Assembly: GCF_003171515.1 (NCBI RefSeq)
Contig: NC_089394.1
Span: 3,038,001-3,102,000 of the forward strand
Reading direction: 5' to 3'
Source: Pyrenophora tritici-repentis
Lineage: Eukaryota; Ascomycota; Dothideomycetes; Pleosporales; Pleosporaceae
DNA: 64,000 bases
Every line of letters starts with the position of its first letter. The stretch's first letter is position 1. A program made the position numbers and the translations under genes. Shown piece after piece: positions 44,542 to 55,233 of the stretch. The notes under the pieces are model-generated. The model was not told where the DNA came from and ran no database searches. It saw only the letters and a list, made by a program, of their open reading frames with translations.

Positions 44542-45927
44542 TCAAGCTATATCCAACAGATTCTCCCTCAAAGCCTTTCTGGGAATGTTGGCGAGCGGGT
44601 CCGTTCCGTCGAATGCCACAGCCTCCCGATCTATGCTGCTCATCTTGGTAATGTCGTAATGCTCACCACCCAGCTTGGGATGATGTTTCTTCTTATAAGC
44701 CGCAAACTTCTGCGCCCACTTCCAGGGATCGGTACCCTTGTTCTCCATGCTACTCGCATCTCTCTTTCTCTTAACTTTTGGTGTGAGGGGTGGAGAGACA
44801 CACGTATTGGGGGCTGCCTCGGGTTTCTTGTTTTCCTTGTTCGCAACCTCGTCGTCGATGGTTACGGGGTTCTCTGCGGTACCTTTGGCGGGAGTCGTCT
44901 GAACTGTTGTGGCATTCTCGTCTTCCTCGTCAGTCTCTTCCTCGGACGCGCCTACTTCCTCTGGTTTCTCGATGCGCATCTTGGTAGCGAATATGCCTTT
45001 GTCCGGGTTCAGATTGCCCTTTTTGAAGTACTCTACAGCATCCTTGCGCCATGCAGTACATTCATCTTCGATGCCGTAAGCAAAGATATCGTGCGATAGT
45101 TCGAGGTAGTACGCGATGACAAGGGCCAGGTCGAGAAAGCGAGAATCTGGCTTGAGTTCGTCCGCTGCCTCGATGGCTGCAAGTGCGGTGAGGAGGGAAC
45201 AGCCAAGCAAGGCGAAGATCTCGAATGTTGTTTCGCCATCCTCGCATTGCATAATGGCATCAAGGTGATCTTCTTCGTTGATCCACAAGCCCACTGCACT
45301 GACGACTACCCACATCCTCTCGATGCGGTTGACATCTTTCGATCGGAAGGCTTTATCGAATTCCTTCATCTGCATATCGTCAGCATTGCGCCTTGGATCC
45401 TTTTCACAACTCGACCTACTTACCATGTTCTCTGAAATCTCATGCATCCCCCATCCCCGCCAGTCATTGTATAGATTCATGCCAAATGCGTTTGGGTCGC
45501 AATAGCTTGATTTCCTTCTCAGCAGATCCGTCTTTAGCCACGCATCCCACATCATGACCCATTTGTGGTCCTTGTGCTCGCTGGGAGGCGCCTTGTAGAT
45601 GCCATCCTTGACTTCCTGTTCAAAGATGGGCTTGTAGCACTTGTTGAAGACTTCCTCCTTGTCGAGATACGACGAAGCAAGCCACTCTGCGCCTTCTACG
45701 TCGAAATAAGGGCGATGGATGCAGATGTAGTCGTGTGGTGCTGGAGCAGCGGCTTCATTCGGCGAAGTCGTGTTTTTACCATCGTCGTCATTGCTTTTCT
45801 TATTTTTGCTCTTGTCGCTCTTGTGCCGCCGCACGGATTCAAACGCTGAGTCTGAGCTGTCGCTGTCGGAGTGGTCTATGAACGCGCCAGAATCGCGGAC
45901 CGTTTTCTGACGCTTGGCCGGAAGCAT
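44542..45927 (-). CDS. Hypothetical nuclear-type protein
   Basis: Two exons, 45927-45424 and 45369-44542, give 443 aa. The 54-nt intron (GTAAGT, GCTGACG, ATGCAG) has no stop and keeps frame, so the unspliced reading gives 461 aa. The N-terminus is Ser/Asp/Lys-rich with possible nuclear localisation (AKRQKT, RRHKSDKSKNKK). A conserved-looking globular part (about 70-290) contains IHRPYFDVEGAEWLASSYLDKEE, many Trp residues and FNKCYKPIFEQEVKDGIY. The C-terminus is Glu-rich, then basic (KVKRKRD) and ends near NIPRKALRENLLDIA. I do not recognise a named family; function unknown. Confidence 0.7.
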   Translation of the reverse strand: MLPAKRQKTVRDSGAFIDHSDSDSSDSAFESVRRHKSDKSKNKKSNDDDGKNTTSPNEAAAPAPHDYICIHRPYFDVEGAEWLASSYLDKEEVFNKCYKPIFEQEVKDGIYKAPPSEHKDHKWVMMWDAWLKTDLLRRKSSYCDPNAFGMNLYNDWRGWGMHEISENMVSRSSCEKDPRRNADDMQMKEFDKAFRSKDVNRIERMWVVVSAVGLWINEEDHLDAIMQCEDGETTFEIFALLGCSLLTALAAIEAADELKPDSRFLDLALVIAYYLELSHDIFAYGIEDECTAWRKDAVEYFKKGNLNPDKGIFATKMRIEKPEEVGASEEETDEEDENATTVQTTPAKGTAENPVTIDDEVANKENKKPEAAPNTCVSPPLTPKVKRKRDASSMENKGTDPWKWAQKFAAYKKKHHPKLGGEHYDITKMSSIDREAVAFDGTDPLANIPRKALRENLLDIA

Positions 45928-46792
45928 GTCTTGCTAACTACTGATACGCGAAACGATGACTAGGTCGCGGGCAAAGGCGATCGATCTTGACCACGTAGTT
46001 GATGAACTTTTGATGAATCACGATGGGAATTTAGTGGTATGGCAATGTGGTATGCGATTTAAGGGCGATGCGATTTCCCCGGACTTTTGCTGAATAATGA
46101 CATCAATGCGTCTCAACATCTCTCCGAGCCCCTGGCACTTGTGATCGCGGATCTCCCGCCGGTACACGCAAACGGCATGCTTAAGGTTTTCTTTAGTCTG
46201 CGCGATAGCTGATGGATGCAGTTCTATGGCTTCGGCACTTTGAGCCGCGCACTGAGTGGCTTCTTTTGGTTCTGTCACGCCACTGCCACGGTCGATGTTG
46301 GTGACAAGACGCAGCGTGGTTGTTAAGGGACTTCGGGAGACCTGGGTTACAAACGAATATTTGCGACTTTAAATGTTCGACCTCATATCTTTCTGCAGCC
46401 TTGCGAATTGTCGTGATGATACGGAATGCGGGCTATGACGGTGCATCAAATGTAGGAACAGGTATTTTGTTTGAGCGTGATGCAGGGGGAAGAAGCATAT
46501 GTGGAATCTTCTAGCTTTAGTGACGTCGTGGCGCGATCTATCACAATTTCTGCATCACCATCTTCTCAGCTATGCTACATGGTCAGGAACCTAAACGCCT
46601 TTCACTATCACTGTAATCCTATGGGAATTATCAAATACCATCGCAAACCTTAAAGCTAGCTAGAGATATAAGATTCAAAGGTTAAAAACTGCAAGCTCTG
46701 TATGCTTCCACAAGTTCATAGATCGTCCAGCACAGCCATCACATGTAGCAAAAACAAAACTAGGTTGGGCCGCAGCTTCAGCAAAAAGTAAT
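45928..46792. other. Intergenic, 0.9 kb
   Basis: Holds the upstream region of the preceding minus-strand gene and the tRNA 3' flank. Two short frames (46278-46018 minus, 86 codons; 46320-46514 plus, 64 codons) could be gene remnants, but nothing supports them. Confidence 0.35.
46783..46787 (-). terminator. RNA polymerase III terminator (T5)
   Basis: Five T on the minus strand, five bases beyond the tRNA 3' end, the standard Pol III stop signal. Confidence 0.75.
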
Positions 46793-46897
46793 TGTCCCGT
46801 GCCAGACTCGAACTGGCGGCCTTGGGATTTCTGCTGCTGAGAGCAGTCATATATGAAGATATGAGACCCACGTGATAACCAACTACACCAACGAGAC
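46793..46897 (-). tRNA. tRNA with intron, probably tRNA-Met(CAT)
   Basis: On the minus strand the ends GTCTCGT and ACGGGAC form a seven-pair acceptor stem (one G-T), with discriminator A at 46793. The D arm is GTG-loop-CAC, and the T arm GCCAG-TTCGAGT-CTGGC is perfect, giving intact A- and B-box promoters. With T33, the loop CTCATA puts anticodon CAT at 46863-46861. Length 105 implies an intron of about 32 nt after position 37, which can fold (CTGCT-CTC-AGCAG). The anticodon stem TGGGT/TCCCA has one T-T mismatch next to the loop, so identity is less sure than the tRNA call. A T-run terminator follows. Confidence 0.75.
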
Positions 46898-47898
46898 TTT
46901 TCAGACAGCTGCGAACAATGTTCGCGTTGATGTTGCTTCGGTGAGAAAAAGCCTAGTATTGGCGTTTATATCACTATACTATGCACGCAGTAATCGTACT
47001 TGCCGGCGTACCTGATTTTTCTGCCCCTCATTGGGGTGGGGGACAGTGGTAGTTAAGTGGGGCAACCACCCACGTCTTTCCATTATCGTGTAACCTGGCT
47101 CCCATTCATCCTCCATCCTCTTGACAAAACGACTATTTTAATTTCTGATCGACTCTACTGAAATCGCATGGATCCCACTTCGTTTTGGTGTAAGACAGGT
47201 ATTTCTATCGCAATATATAACGCAACCTGGTTCGTTGGTAGCTCACGTTTTAATCATCCTCAACTTTTATTTCTGGTACATTGCATAGAAGCGGTACGCT
47301 CAGGTATGATATGGTAGAAAGAGCATGAAGTATTGGGTGTGGACAGAGAGATGGCTTGCTAATACGTACTTTGCCCATATATTGACTTATATGTCCCTTT
47401 TATGCCAGCCTACACGGATGATCAGGTTGAAGGACTACTGATTGCATTACGGTCTATTCAGACGGGTGCATTCATTGCCTTGTGATCAAGAACAAGCCAA
47501 CATCATACTTCTGCAAGGCAGATACATAACCCCCCAAAAGTTCAAAGCAGAAAAGACTCTTTATGTGATACGTTAGGGTAAAGTTCTTCTACAAGAAATT
47601 ACGGGCATACCAAAGTACGACGCTCGAGTTAGGATCAGAATTTCCTAGTCAAAGTACTAACGCGAACTCTTGTTCCTACAATTTACCAGGTCGTGCTAGC
47701 ACATATAGAGAACGACGAAGAAAAGACTACTCCTGTGGCGCCACGCTATCTTCCCTGCAACCCCTCCGACCTCGGCCCGCCTCCGTATCGTGCTGCCCAA
47801 AATTTTGGCCGTTGCGTCACACGTCAAATAGTCACCACGCGTACTTCCATGCGATCTGGACTTTCACCGCTCGTACAGTTAGTGTCGTACCTTTTGTA
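46898..47898. other. Intergenic, 1.0 kb
   Basis: tRNA 5' flank and the upstream region of the aminotransferase gene. No gene was seen. Confidence 0.4.
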
Positions 47899-49452
47899 AT
47901 GGCTTCGCGAATTGCTTCCAAGCGCGTGTGCCTCGCATTGCGAGCACCGCGCGTCAACTACATCTCTGCGCGGTATGCGTCAGCAGCGTCAGCAGTCAAA
48001 GGCTCAAGCCTGCCTCAGGACATGCTGGACTCGATAGCTGTAGGTTGAGGTGTATTTCAATCATTTTTCACATACTAACGTTTGACAGCGCGATGCGTCA
48101 TTACCAACACCCGACCCACCCGCAACCTCAAAGACCGCAGGCCTCATCAACCAGCAACTGCCCTACATGGTCCCGACCTATGTGCGCCCACCACCAATGT
48201 TCGAGAAGGGAGAGGGCTGTTGGATGTGGGATATCGAGAACAGGAAGTACCTAGACTTCACAGCTGGTATTGCTGTCAATGCGCTTGGGCACTGCGATGC
48301 TGGTGTAGCTCAGGTCATTGGAGAGCAGGTACGGTCTATTCTGGCTACATGCCATGCGTTCAACTGACAGATATCCAGGCTAAGCAACTGATGCACACGT
48401 CTAACCTCTACCACAACCCCCACACTGGCCTCTTATCCAAGCAGCTCATCCAGCTCACGCATGCGACCGGAGGATTTGCCAGCGCATCCCGCACTTTTAT
48501 ATGCAACAGTGGCTCTGAGGCCAATGAGGCCGCTATCAAGTTCGCGCGCAAAGTGGGCAAGTCAATTTCACCAGACAAAGACAAGCACGAGTTTGTCTCG
48601 TTCCACAACTCATTCCACGGCCGGACCATGGGAAGTTTGAGCGCAACACCAAACCCAAAATACCAGACACCATTCTCGCCAATGGTCCCTGGATTCAAGT
48701 ACGGAACATTCAACGATGTAAACGTGATCAACGACTTGGTTACCGATGCGACGTGCGGTGTCATTATCGAGCCTATCCAAGGAGAGGGAGGAGTCAACGT
48801 CTCGACACCTGAATTTCTCCTTGCACTGCGAAAGCGCTGCACAGAAGTTGGTGCAGTTCTGATCTTCGATGAGATTCAGTGTGGTCTTGGCCGAACTGGC
48901 ACTTTCTGGGCACACGCAGGATACCCCAAGGAGTGCCACCCTGATATCGTGACCACGGCAAAGGCTCTCGGCAACGGCTTCCCCATTGGAGCTACTATTG
49001 TTAACGACTTTGTATGTGACCATATCAAAACCGGTGACCATGGCACCACATTCGGCGGCAACCCACTCGGATCCCGTGTTGCTTCATACATCCTGTCCCG
49101 TCTGTCCTCTCCAGAGATCCTAGATTCGATACCTGCTAAAGAACAAGCTTTCCGCAAGCATTTTGACGCTCTGAGGGCACGCTTCTCAACTCAAATCAAG
49201 GAGGTTCGAGGCAAGGGCTTGATCCTAGGCCTTCAGCTTGACGTAGACCCTACGCCCATTGTCACAGCTGCCCGCGAGAGAGGTCTCTTGATCATCACTT
49301 GTGGTACAAACACTTTGAGGTTTGTTCCGCCGCTTGTCATCACCGAAGCTGAGATTGAGGAGGGTATGCGAATCCTGGGACAGGCGATGGAGAGCGTGTG
49401 GGTAGAAGGTGAGAAGGTGAAGGGCACCAAGGGTCAGCAAGAGATGAGATGA
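47899..49452 (+). CDS. arg8: Acetylornithine aminotransferase, mitochondrial
   Basis: Three exons: 47899-48039, 48089-48328 and 48379-49452, giving 484 aa. Residues 1-30 are basic and Ala/Ser-rich, a mitochondrial presequence. Class-III PLP aminotransferase motifs follow: YLDFTAGIAVNALGHC, SGSEANEAAIKFARK, FHNSFHGRTMGSLSAT, IEPIQGEGGVN, IFDEIQCGLGRTG and TTAKALGNGFPIGA with the PLP lysine at about 322. It converts N-acetylglutamate semialdehyde and glutamate to N-acetylornithine in arginine synthesis. Similar enzymes include ornithine aminotransferase, but GLILGLQLD near the end and the presequence fit ArgD/Arg8. Confidence 0.95.
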
Positions 49453-49721
49453 GCAAGGTCACTTTCAGCACGGCGTTCTGGCGTTCAAAAAAGTACACTA
49501 CATCAAGGACTTCACCGATAGATGTTCTGCACAAATGCGCTTTTAGACATCATCGTTCTCACTTACTGAAGCAGTTAGCGCAAATCTCCGAGGCCGTGCG
49601 CTTAGTTCTTGGCAGTTGCCTCACCTGCATTTATGCTGAGCCTCATTTCCCAATTGAAAATTAAATCTTTGTCTCTGAGTTGTACAGCCTCTCTAACTCC
49701 GGCGTGAAATGTGTATGTGCA

Positions 49722-52700
49722 ATGAGTGGACCAACTTTAGTTGAGACACCTGCCTCTTGGCTTGCCACAGGCAGCACGCATGCTCATCACACAGCACGAA
49801 CAGATGCAGCACCCACCGAAAACTATCAACGACAAGATCCCATCGAAACGACATGTTTCTCTTCTCACTCTCGACCATCGGTTACATACATGGCGCCTAA
49901 GCCGGTGAATTCCGTATCGTCGCCAACTAATGCGACTCCTGGGGGTGATCTCGATAGGTACATAGCGCTTGGCTGTCTTCACATCAAACAGCCAGCCAAT
50001 ATCAGTCAGGAATCGCCGTCGCGTACGGAATGGATAGAAATTGTCCCTCATGAGCTACCAGATGAACTTAAAATCAGTATTGGCGAAGAAGCTGCACGGC
50101 TACTCGAGGCACGCTGGATACGGCTCTTCTTGCACCGACCACCATATACAAGCACGAATCTCCATAAGCTTGTTCGCGTATATGTACTTCCAGAAGACTG
50201 GGGCCGCCGCTCAATCGATCGTAATAGCAAGAGTTTGAAGGGATCCCTGCGACAGCTGCTCCAGAGCATTGATATCTCACCAAAGGCTTGGCATGGGGAT
50301 TACAGAGCGGGTGACGTGTGTTGCTTCGACCCATGGGCAGAACCGGAGCTATCCTCGTTATATTACCTTTTTAATACTTTGCCATCGCCTGCGCCAGATC
50401 CGGGTTCGATCAAGAACCGTTATACCCGAGCCGCAGTACATGATCTACTCAAGTCTGCAACCGCCTCCGAATGGGAAGAGCATGGCGAACAAGCACTTGC
50501 AGGACTGAAGACGAGGCTATACGCTTATCAGGCACGTTCTGCGAGCCTCATGTTGCAGCGAGAGGCTGCGCCACAGCTGCAACTTGATCCGCGACTGGAG
50601 ACCCGTACATCACCTACTGGACAGAGGTTTTATTTTGGTGCTCGAGATGGATCTTTTCTGCAGGAGCCTCGGTACTATGAGACAAATCGAGGTGGCATTT
50701 TAGCAGAGACCATGGGCCTGGGGAAGACAATCATTTGCCTGGCAGTCATACTAGCAAGTAAACACCATCTGCCAAAGATTCCGGCCGCATACCAGCCTCC
50801 ATCTCCTATCCGCGATAGGGTCGGGTCGCTGGCAGATATGGCAGCCTCAATCATGGGGAGGTACTCTATACCAGCAAAGGCCTTTCTAGAAGAGTCTGAA
50901 GAAAATGGTGTTGGAGATCTAACAAACTTAAAAGACACTCTCGAGCGGAATATGCCATTCTACGAGATACCGCTTGATCTTCCCCGGATAAATAGAAATA
51001 CCAGGATCCCACCACCACGTCAGCTGGTATTATCTTCTGCTACAATTATTGTGGTGCCACGGAACTTGTTGCATCAATGGCAGTCGGAGATACACAAGCA
51101 CGTCCTTCAGGGTGGCCTCAAAGTTCTTGTGGTAGATTCCATACCTAAGCGTGGTAACAAAGCCAAGAATACCCAGGAGCTCGGCGACAACATGGAGTTC
51201 CAAAGTGAATTGCCAGCGCCCACCAAGCTTATGAAGTATGATGTAGTTCTATTCACTCGCAATCGTTTCGAGCAAGAAATCCAAGACGGAAAAGATGACC
51301 TTGGGCGACGAGTTGTTTCTGGGGTCGGTCGTAATTGTGAATGTCCTTATATTGGCTCTACCAGAATCCCTGACTGTAATTGCATCAACGCCGACTCAGT
51401 CTATGAGTCGCCATTGAAGAGGGTACACTGGCTACGGATCATCATCGATGAAGGCCATTCTTTCTCAAGCTCACTCTCCAATGCAGTACTATTGGCAAAG
51501 CAGATCCAAGCAGAGAGGCGATGGGTCGTATCAGGAAGTAAGTACCGCGAATTCTAGTTATTCATATCGACTGACGTTTGCCTCAGCGCCTGCGAAGAAC
51601 TTGGTTGGTGTCGAAGTCGACATGTCTACAATGGATCTAGACGGCTGTGACCCCGCGTTACAACGCGAGCTGGCCATCGAGAAGAGGAAAACGTTTGGGT
51701 TGGATCCAGACAACATCAAGGCAGCCAAAGCATTGGGACAGTTGGCCTCAAATTTCCTGATGGTTCGACCTTGGTGTGATAGTTCCGAGGGAAAACTTGA
51801 ATGGGACGACTACATCTACCGTCATGAGCACCATTATCGAAAGACCTACTCGGGTTTCTCGTCATGCTTTCTTCGGACACTACAGGGTTTAGTGGTCAAA
51901 ACACGCGCGGAAGACGTTGAGAAGGACATCGTTCTACCTCCGATGCATCACCGCGTCGTATTCCTTCAGCCATGTTGGTTTGACAAAATGACAGCCAACC
52001 TCTTCATTCAGGTTCTGCGAGCGAATGCAATTACCAGCGAGCGAACAGACGTCGACTATCTATTTCATAAGAACAGTGTGAAGGATCGCCATCGTCTTAT
52101 CATGAATTTACGGCAGTCGAACTTCACCTGGACGGGTTTTAGTCTTTCCGATGTGGTCTCGACGCTTGAAGCCAGTAGCAAGTATCTTGCGAAAAAAGAC
52201 AAGACCTGCTCACACGAAGATGCCCAATCTCTCCTTGAAAGCAGTCAAGCCGTTTCCAAACTGGCGACTTCTAAATCGTGGACCGCGCTCAGCAAAGCAC
52301 ACGAAGTGGGTATGGCTGTCGAGAACTGGCCAGAAGATTCAAAAGAGGCTTTCGCACTTATACATCCAGCAGATCCAACGATGATTGGAGTTACACAAAT
52401 GATTGAAGGGCAGCTGCATGTCGACAGCAACCTGCTCTCACAAGATCCTACCAATGGGCTTGAGCTTGTAGGACAGACTGTGAAAGCGAGAGATATGGGT
52501 GAGAAGGCAGTCGCTAGCTCGCCATTGCAGAAGACTGGAGTGCCATCGTCGTTAGTCGGAGATCAACAGCCATTGGCAGGTCGCCGAGCGCCAGCAATAG
52601 CAAGCAAAAGTTCTCCTAAAAACCCGTCAGCGGACAAGCTTTCAAAGAATACCGAGGATACCATAATGCTAGAGTCTCCAGTTCGTCCAAAGAAGCGCAA

Positions 52701-53595
52701 GCTCACTCTTGCAGAAGAGATTGCGAACTTGCCTGTGGATTCTAGCCTCTGCAACACACGGTTGGTGGGTACAACATCAGCCAAGCTCACATATCTCCTG
52801 GATAAGGTAATGCAACATCAAGCGACCGATAAGATCATCATCTTCTACGATGGCGACAATGCGGCTTTCTACATTGCTCAATGCCTCGAGCTAATGTACG
52901 TCAACCACCGCATCTACGCCAGAACATTGGAAAACACATTACGTTCCGAGTATGTGCGCTTGTTCAACGAACATCCGGACGTGCGGGTCCTGTTGATCGA
53001 TGTCGCATGTGGTGCTCTAGGACTAAATCTAAACGCCGCAAGCGTTGTGCTCATCGTCAATCCAATCAACAGGCCGGGCCTAGAGGCTCAGGCTATCAAG
53101 CGTTCGCACAGGATCGGCCAGACCAAGGAGGTAATTGTTGAGACTTTGGTGCTCGAGAATACAATTGAGCATGCAATCTTCAACCGCGCAAAGAAGATGT
53201 CGCGTGCCGATCATCAGGAAGCGAAGGAGTTGGAGGATGACGCAGGTATCATTGAGATCATCCAGAATGCACAGATTCTGCCTGTGGATGACGAGGAAGC
53301 TGAGGGACAGGCTAGTTTCGCGCTGCTGAAAACGCCTCAGCAGGTTTTTGGTCGTCCAAATCGACACAAGTACCATCGCTATGGTGTTGCTGACGTAAAA
53401 GCAACGAACAAGCCACAGAAGAAAGCAAAGACTTCGAAAGGTGCGAAGGAAGCCAGGAAAGAAGGTGGAAATAATTCTGGCAACGCCGACTCTCTTCCAA
53501 CTCTTCCTATGCGAGGGCTAGTCTATGGCGATACTGAGTCCGGAGCGAGGGAGCCCTTAGCCGACCCAGTCTCTAGTATCTTTGGAGGTGGCTGA
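49722..53595 (+). CDS. SNF2-family helicase-like ATPase
   Basis: Two exons, 49722-51537 and 51587-53595, with a 49-nt intron (GTAAGT, CTGAC, CTCAG) give 1274 aa. Start at the first in-frame ATG; 49889 is an alternative. Motif I is GGILAETMGLGKTI, motif II reads IIDEGHSF (DEGH instead of DEAH), and VSGTPAKN spans the splice junction. The C-terminal half carries IIIFYDGDNAAFY, VACGALGLNLNAASVVLIVNP and motif VI QAIKRSHRIGQTKEV. A long insertion separates the helicase lobes, and the C-terminus is Lys-rich. The arrangement resembles the Rad5/SHPRH-like SNF2 group, but I see no RING finger. It is likely nuclear and DNA-dependent; its target process is unknown. Confidence 0.88.
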
Positions 53596-53766
53596 GGTGT
53601 GGGAATTGCGGACGGGTGCTTGTATTAAACCATCCTTCCCGTACAAATGTCTTGCAATGCCACATCTGTATCATACCAGAAAAAAAAAGTAAACTCTACT
53701 GTATTTCACACAATAATCTAGGCCGACTTCCAACTCCGATAACTACTTACCCACCCCCTCTGCCTT

Positions 53767-54435
53767 CTAGCACAAACACGGCAAATGTATAGTCTGATAA
53801 TTGCTACACGACCTCCCGCTCGGCACATCACTCCCCATCTGCAAGAACAAATCGTAATACCTAGCTGCTACATCCACCGATGCGCATACCAAGAAGTTCA
53901 GCTCTGCATACACCCACCCACACGCAATTAGCAGTCAATCCAACGCTCAAATATCAGAGGAGAAGGAAAAGAAAAAAACTCACGTCTCCCATAACTACTC
54001 CCCTGCACAGTAATAATCGTATCACCCTCCAACCCCCACGCCGTCGTCTGCGCAGTGGCGCCCCAAACCAGCGGCTTGTAACTCGTCGACGCCGTGCCGA
54101 TGTTTAGGTATTTGCTTGTTTTCGCCGATTGGATGGTGCCGCCGATTGTGAAGGTGTCGGCGGCGCTTTCGGGGCCGAGCACGGGTGTGGATGCTGAGAG
54201 GGTTTAGTAGGTAAAAGGGGAGGCGGGATGTGGGTGTGGGAGGAAGGGGTTATTTGACGTACGTACCGTTCTTGGAGCTAGCTTGGAGATAGAGGTGATA
54301 GATTGGGTCGCGGACGCCGCGAATTTTGCCTACGGTTACTGCGGCGGCGGCGTTGTCGACGGGCGCGGCAAAGGCGCTGGGGAGGAGGAGGACAAGGAGG
54401 AAGAGGGGCAGGATAGGTGCGAGTAGGAATAACAT
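53767..54435 (-). CDS. Secreted conserved hypothetical protein
   Basis: Three exons: 54435-54267, 54193-53984 and 53903-53767, giving 171 aa. Residues 1-23 are a strong Leu-rich signal peptide cut after AFAA. The mature protein has the pattern DPIYHLYLQ, TIGGTIQS, KYLNIG, AWGLEGDTIIT, QLNFLVC and ends LPCLC, with four cysteines in the last exon. The Trp-Gly-Leu and Leu-Tyr-Leu-Gln repeats suggest a beta-rich lectin-like or wall protein. Introns are 73 and 80 nt. No named family was recognised; secretion is well supported, function is not. Confidence 0.78.
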
Positions 54436-55233
54436 TGCGACGGTGGTGAATTTGGAAAATGCGGGATGAGCTGGGTGGAGATGTAGTTGGTTTATTATAG
54501 TTTGGACCCCACAATTCCGGATTCCAGGGTTGTAATATCGCAGATAGATTGTGGTTGTGTCACGCGTGGGTGCTTGTATGGGCGGATATTAAGTATCCTT
54601 GTCGCGCCACCGCGTTGGAACTAGCTTCAAATGAAAGGTATATAGTTCCCTAGAACCGTTAATGTACCGTATCCGGTGTTAGCACTTTCGTACCGCGCAC
54701 CGCATATAATCTTTTATCGTAGCCATGTTGTTAGTACCGGCACCCTTGCAGTTGGTAAAAAAGTTCCTTAGAAGAAAGCAGCTACATCGTTAACACACCA
54801 GTAAACAGCTTTTCGAGTACACAACAGAGATATTATCCGAAAGGAAAGGATAGAAAGCATCAGTTTAACACTACTCTTTTTTCCCACTAGCGCCGCGCCC
54901 ATCTTTTACACTTGTGTCCTCACTTCTTCATCGCAAGTGCACTGTCAATTAGGATTAAACGTCGCCGCACTAGCTGTATTATGAATCTTACACCAATGTA
55001 GAACAAGAAAGCTTCTATTAGTGGAAAAGAAGACATAAAAAAGAAAATAGATGAATAATTCTTATTCGTCAAACTCGTCAAACTGTAGACATTGTCCTGC
55101 AGCATGTTCTTTGTCTCAAATCACAGTTCAAGGCTACACACTTGGATATGCACCGTATAAAATATCACGTCTCAGAAACCTGTTCTCCACCAAAAAAAAT
55201 GCCATCCTCCCCCACCCATACTGGCAAACACCG
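54436..55233. other. Intergenic, 0.8 kb
   Basis: Promoter of the secreted gene and 3' flank of the next gene. No gene was seen. Confidence 0.4.

Noticed and set aside
46018..46514. Possible small genes in opposite strands (86 and 64 codons)
   Set aside because: No splice partner, signal peptide or family resemblance. They are within chance length.
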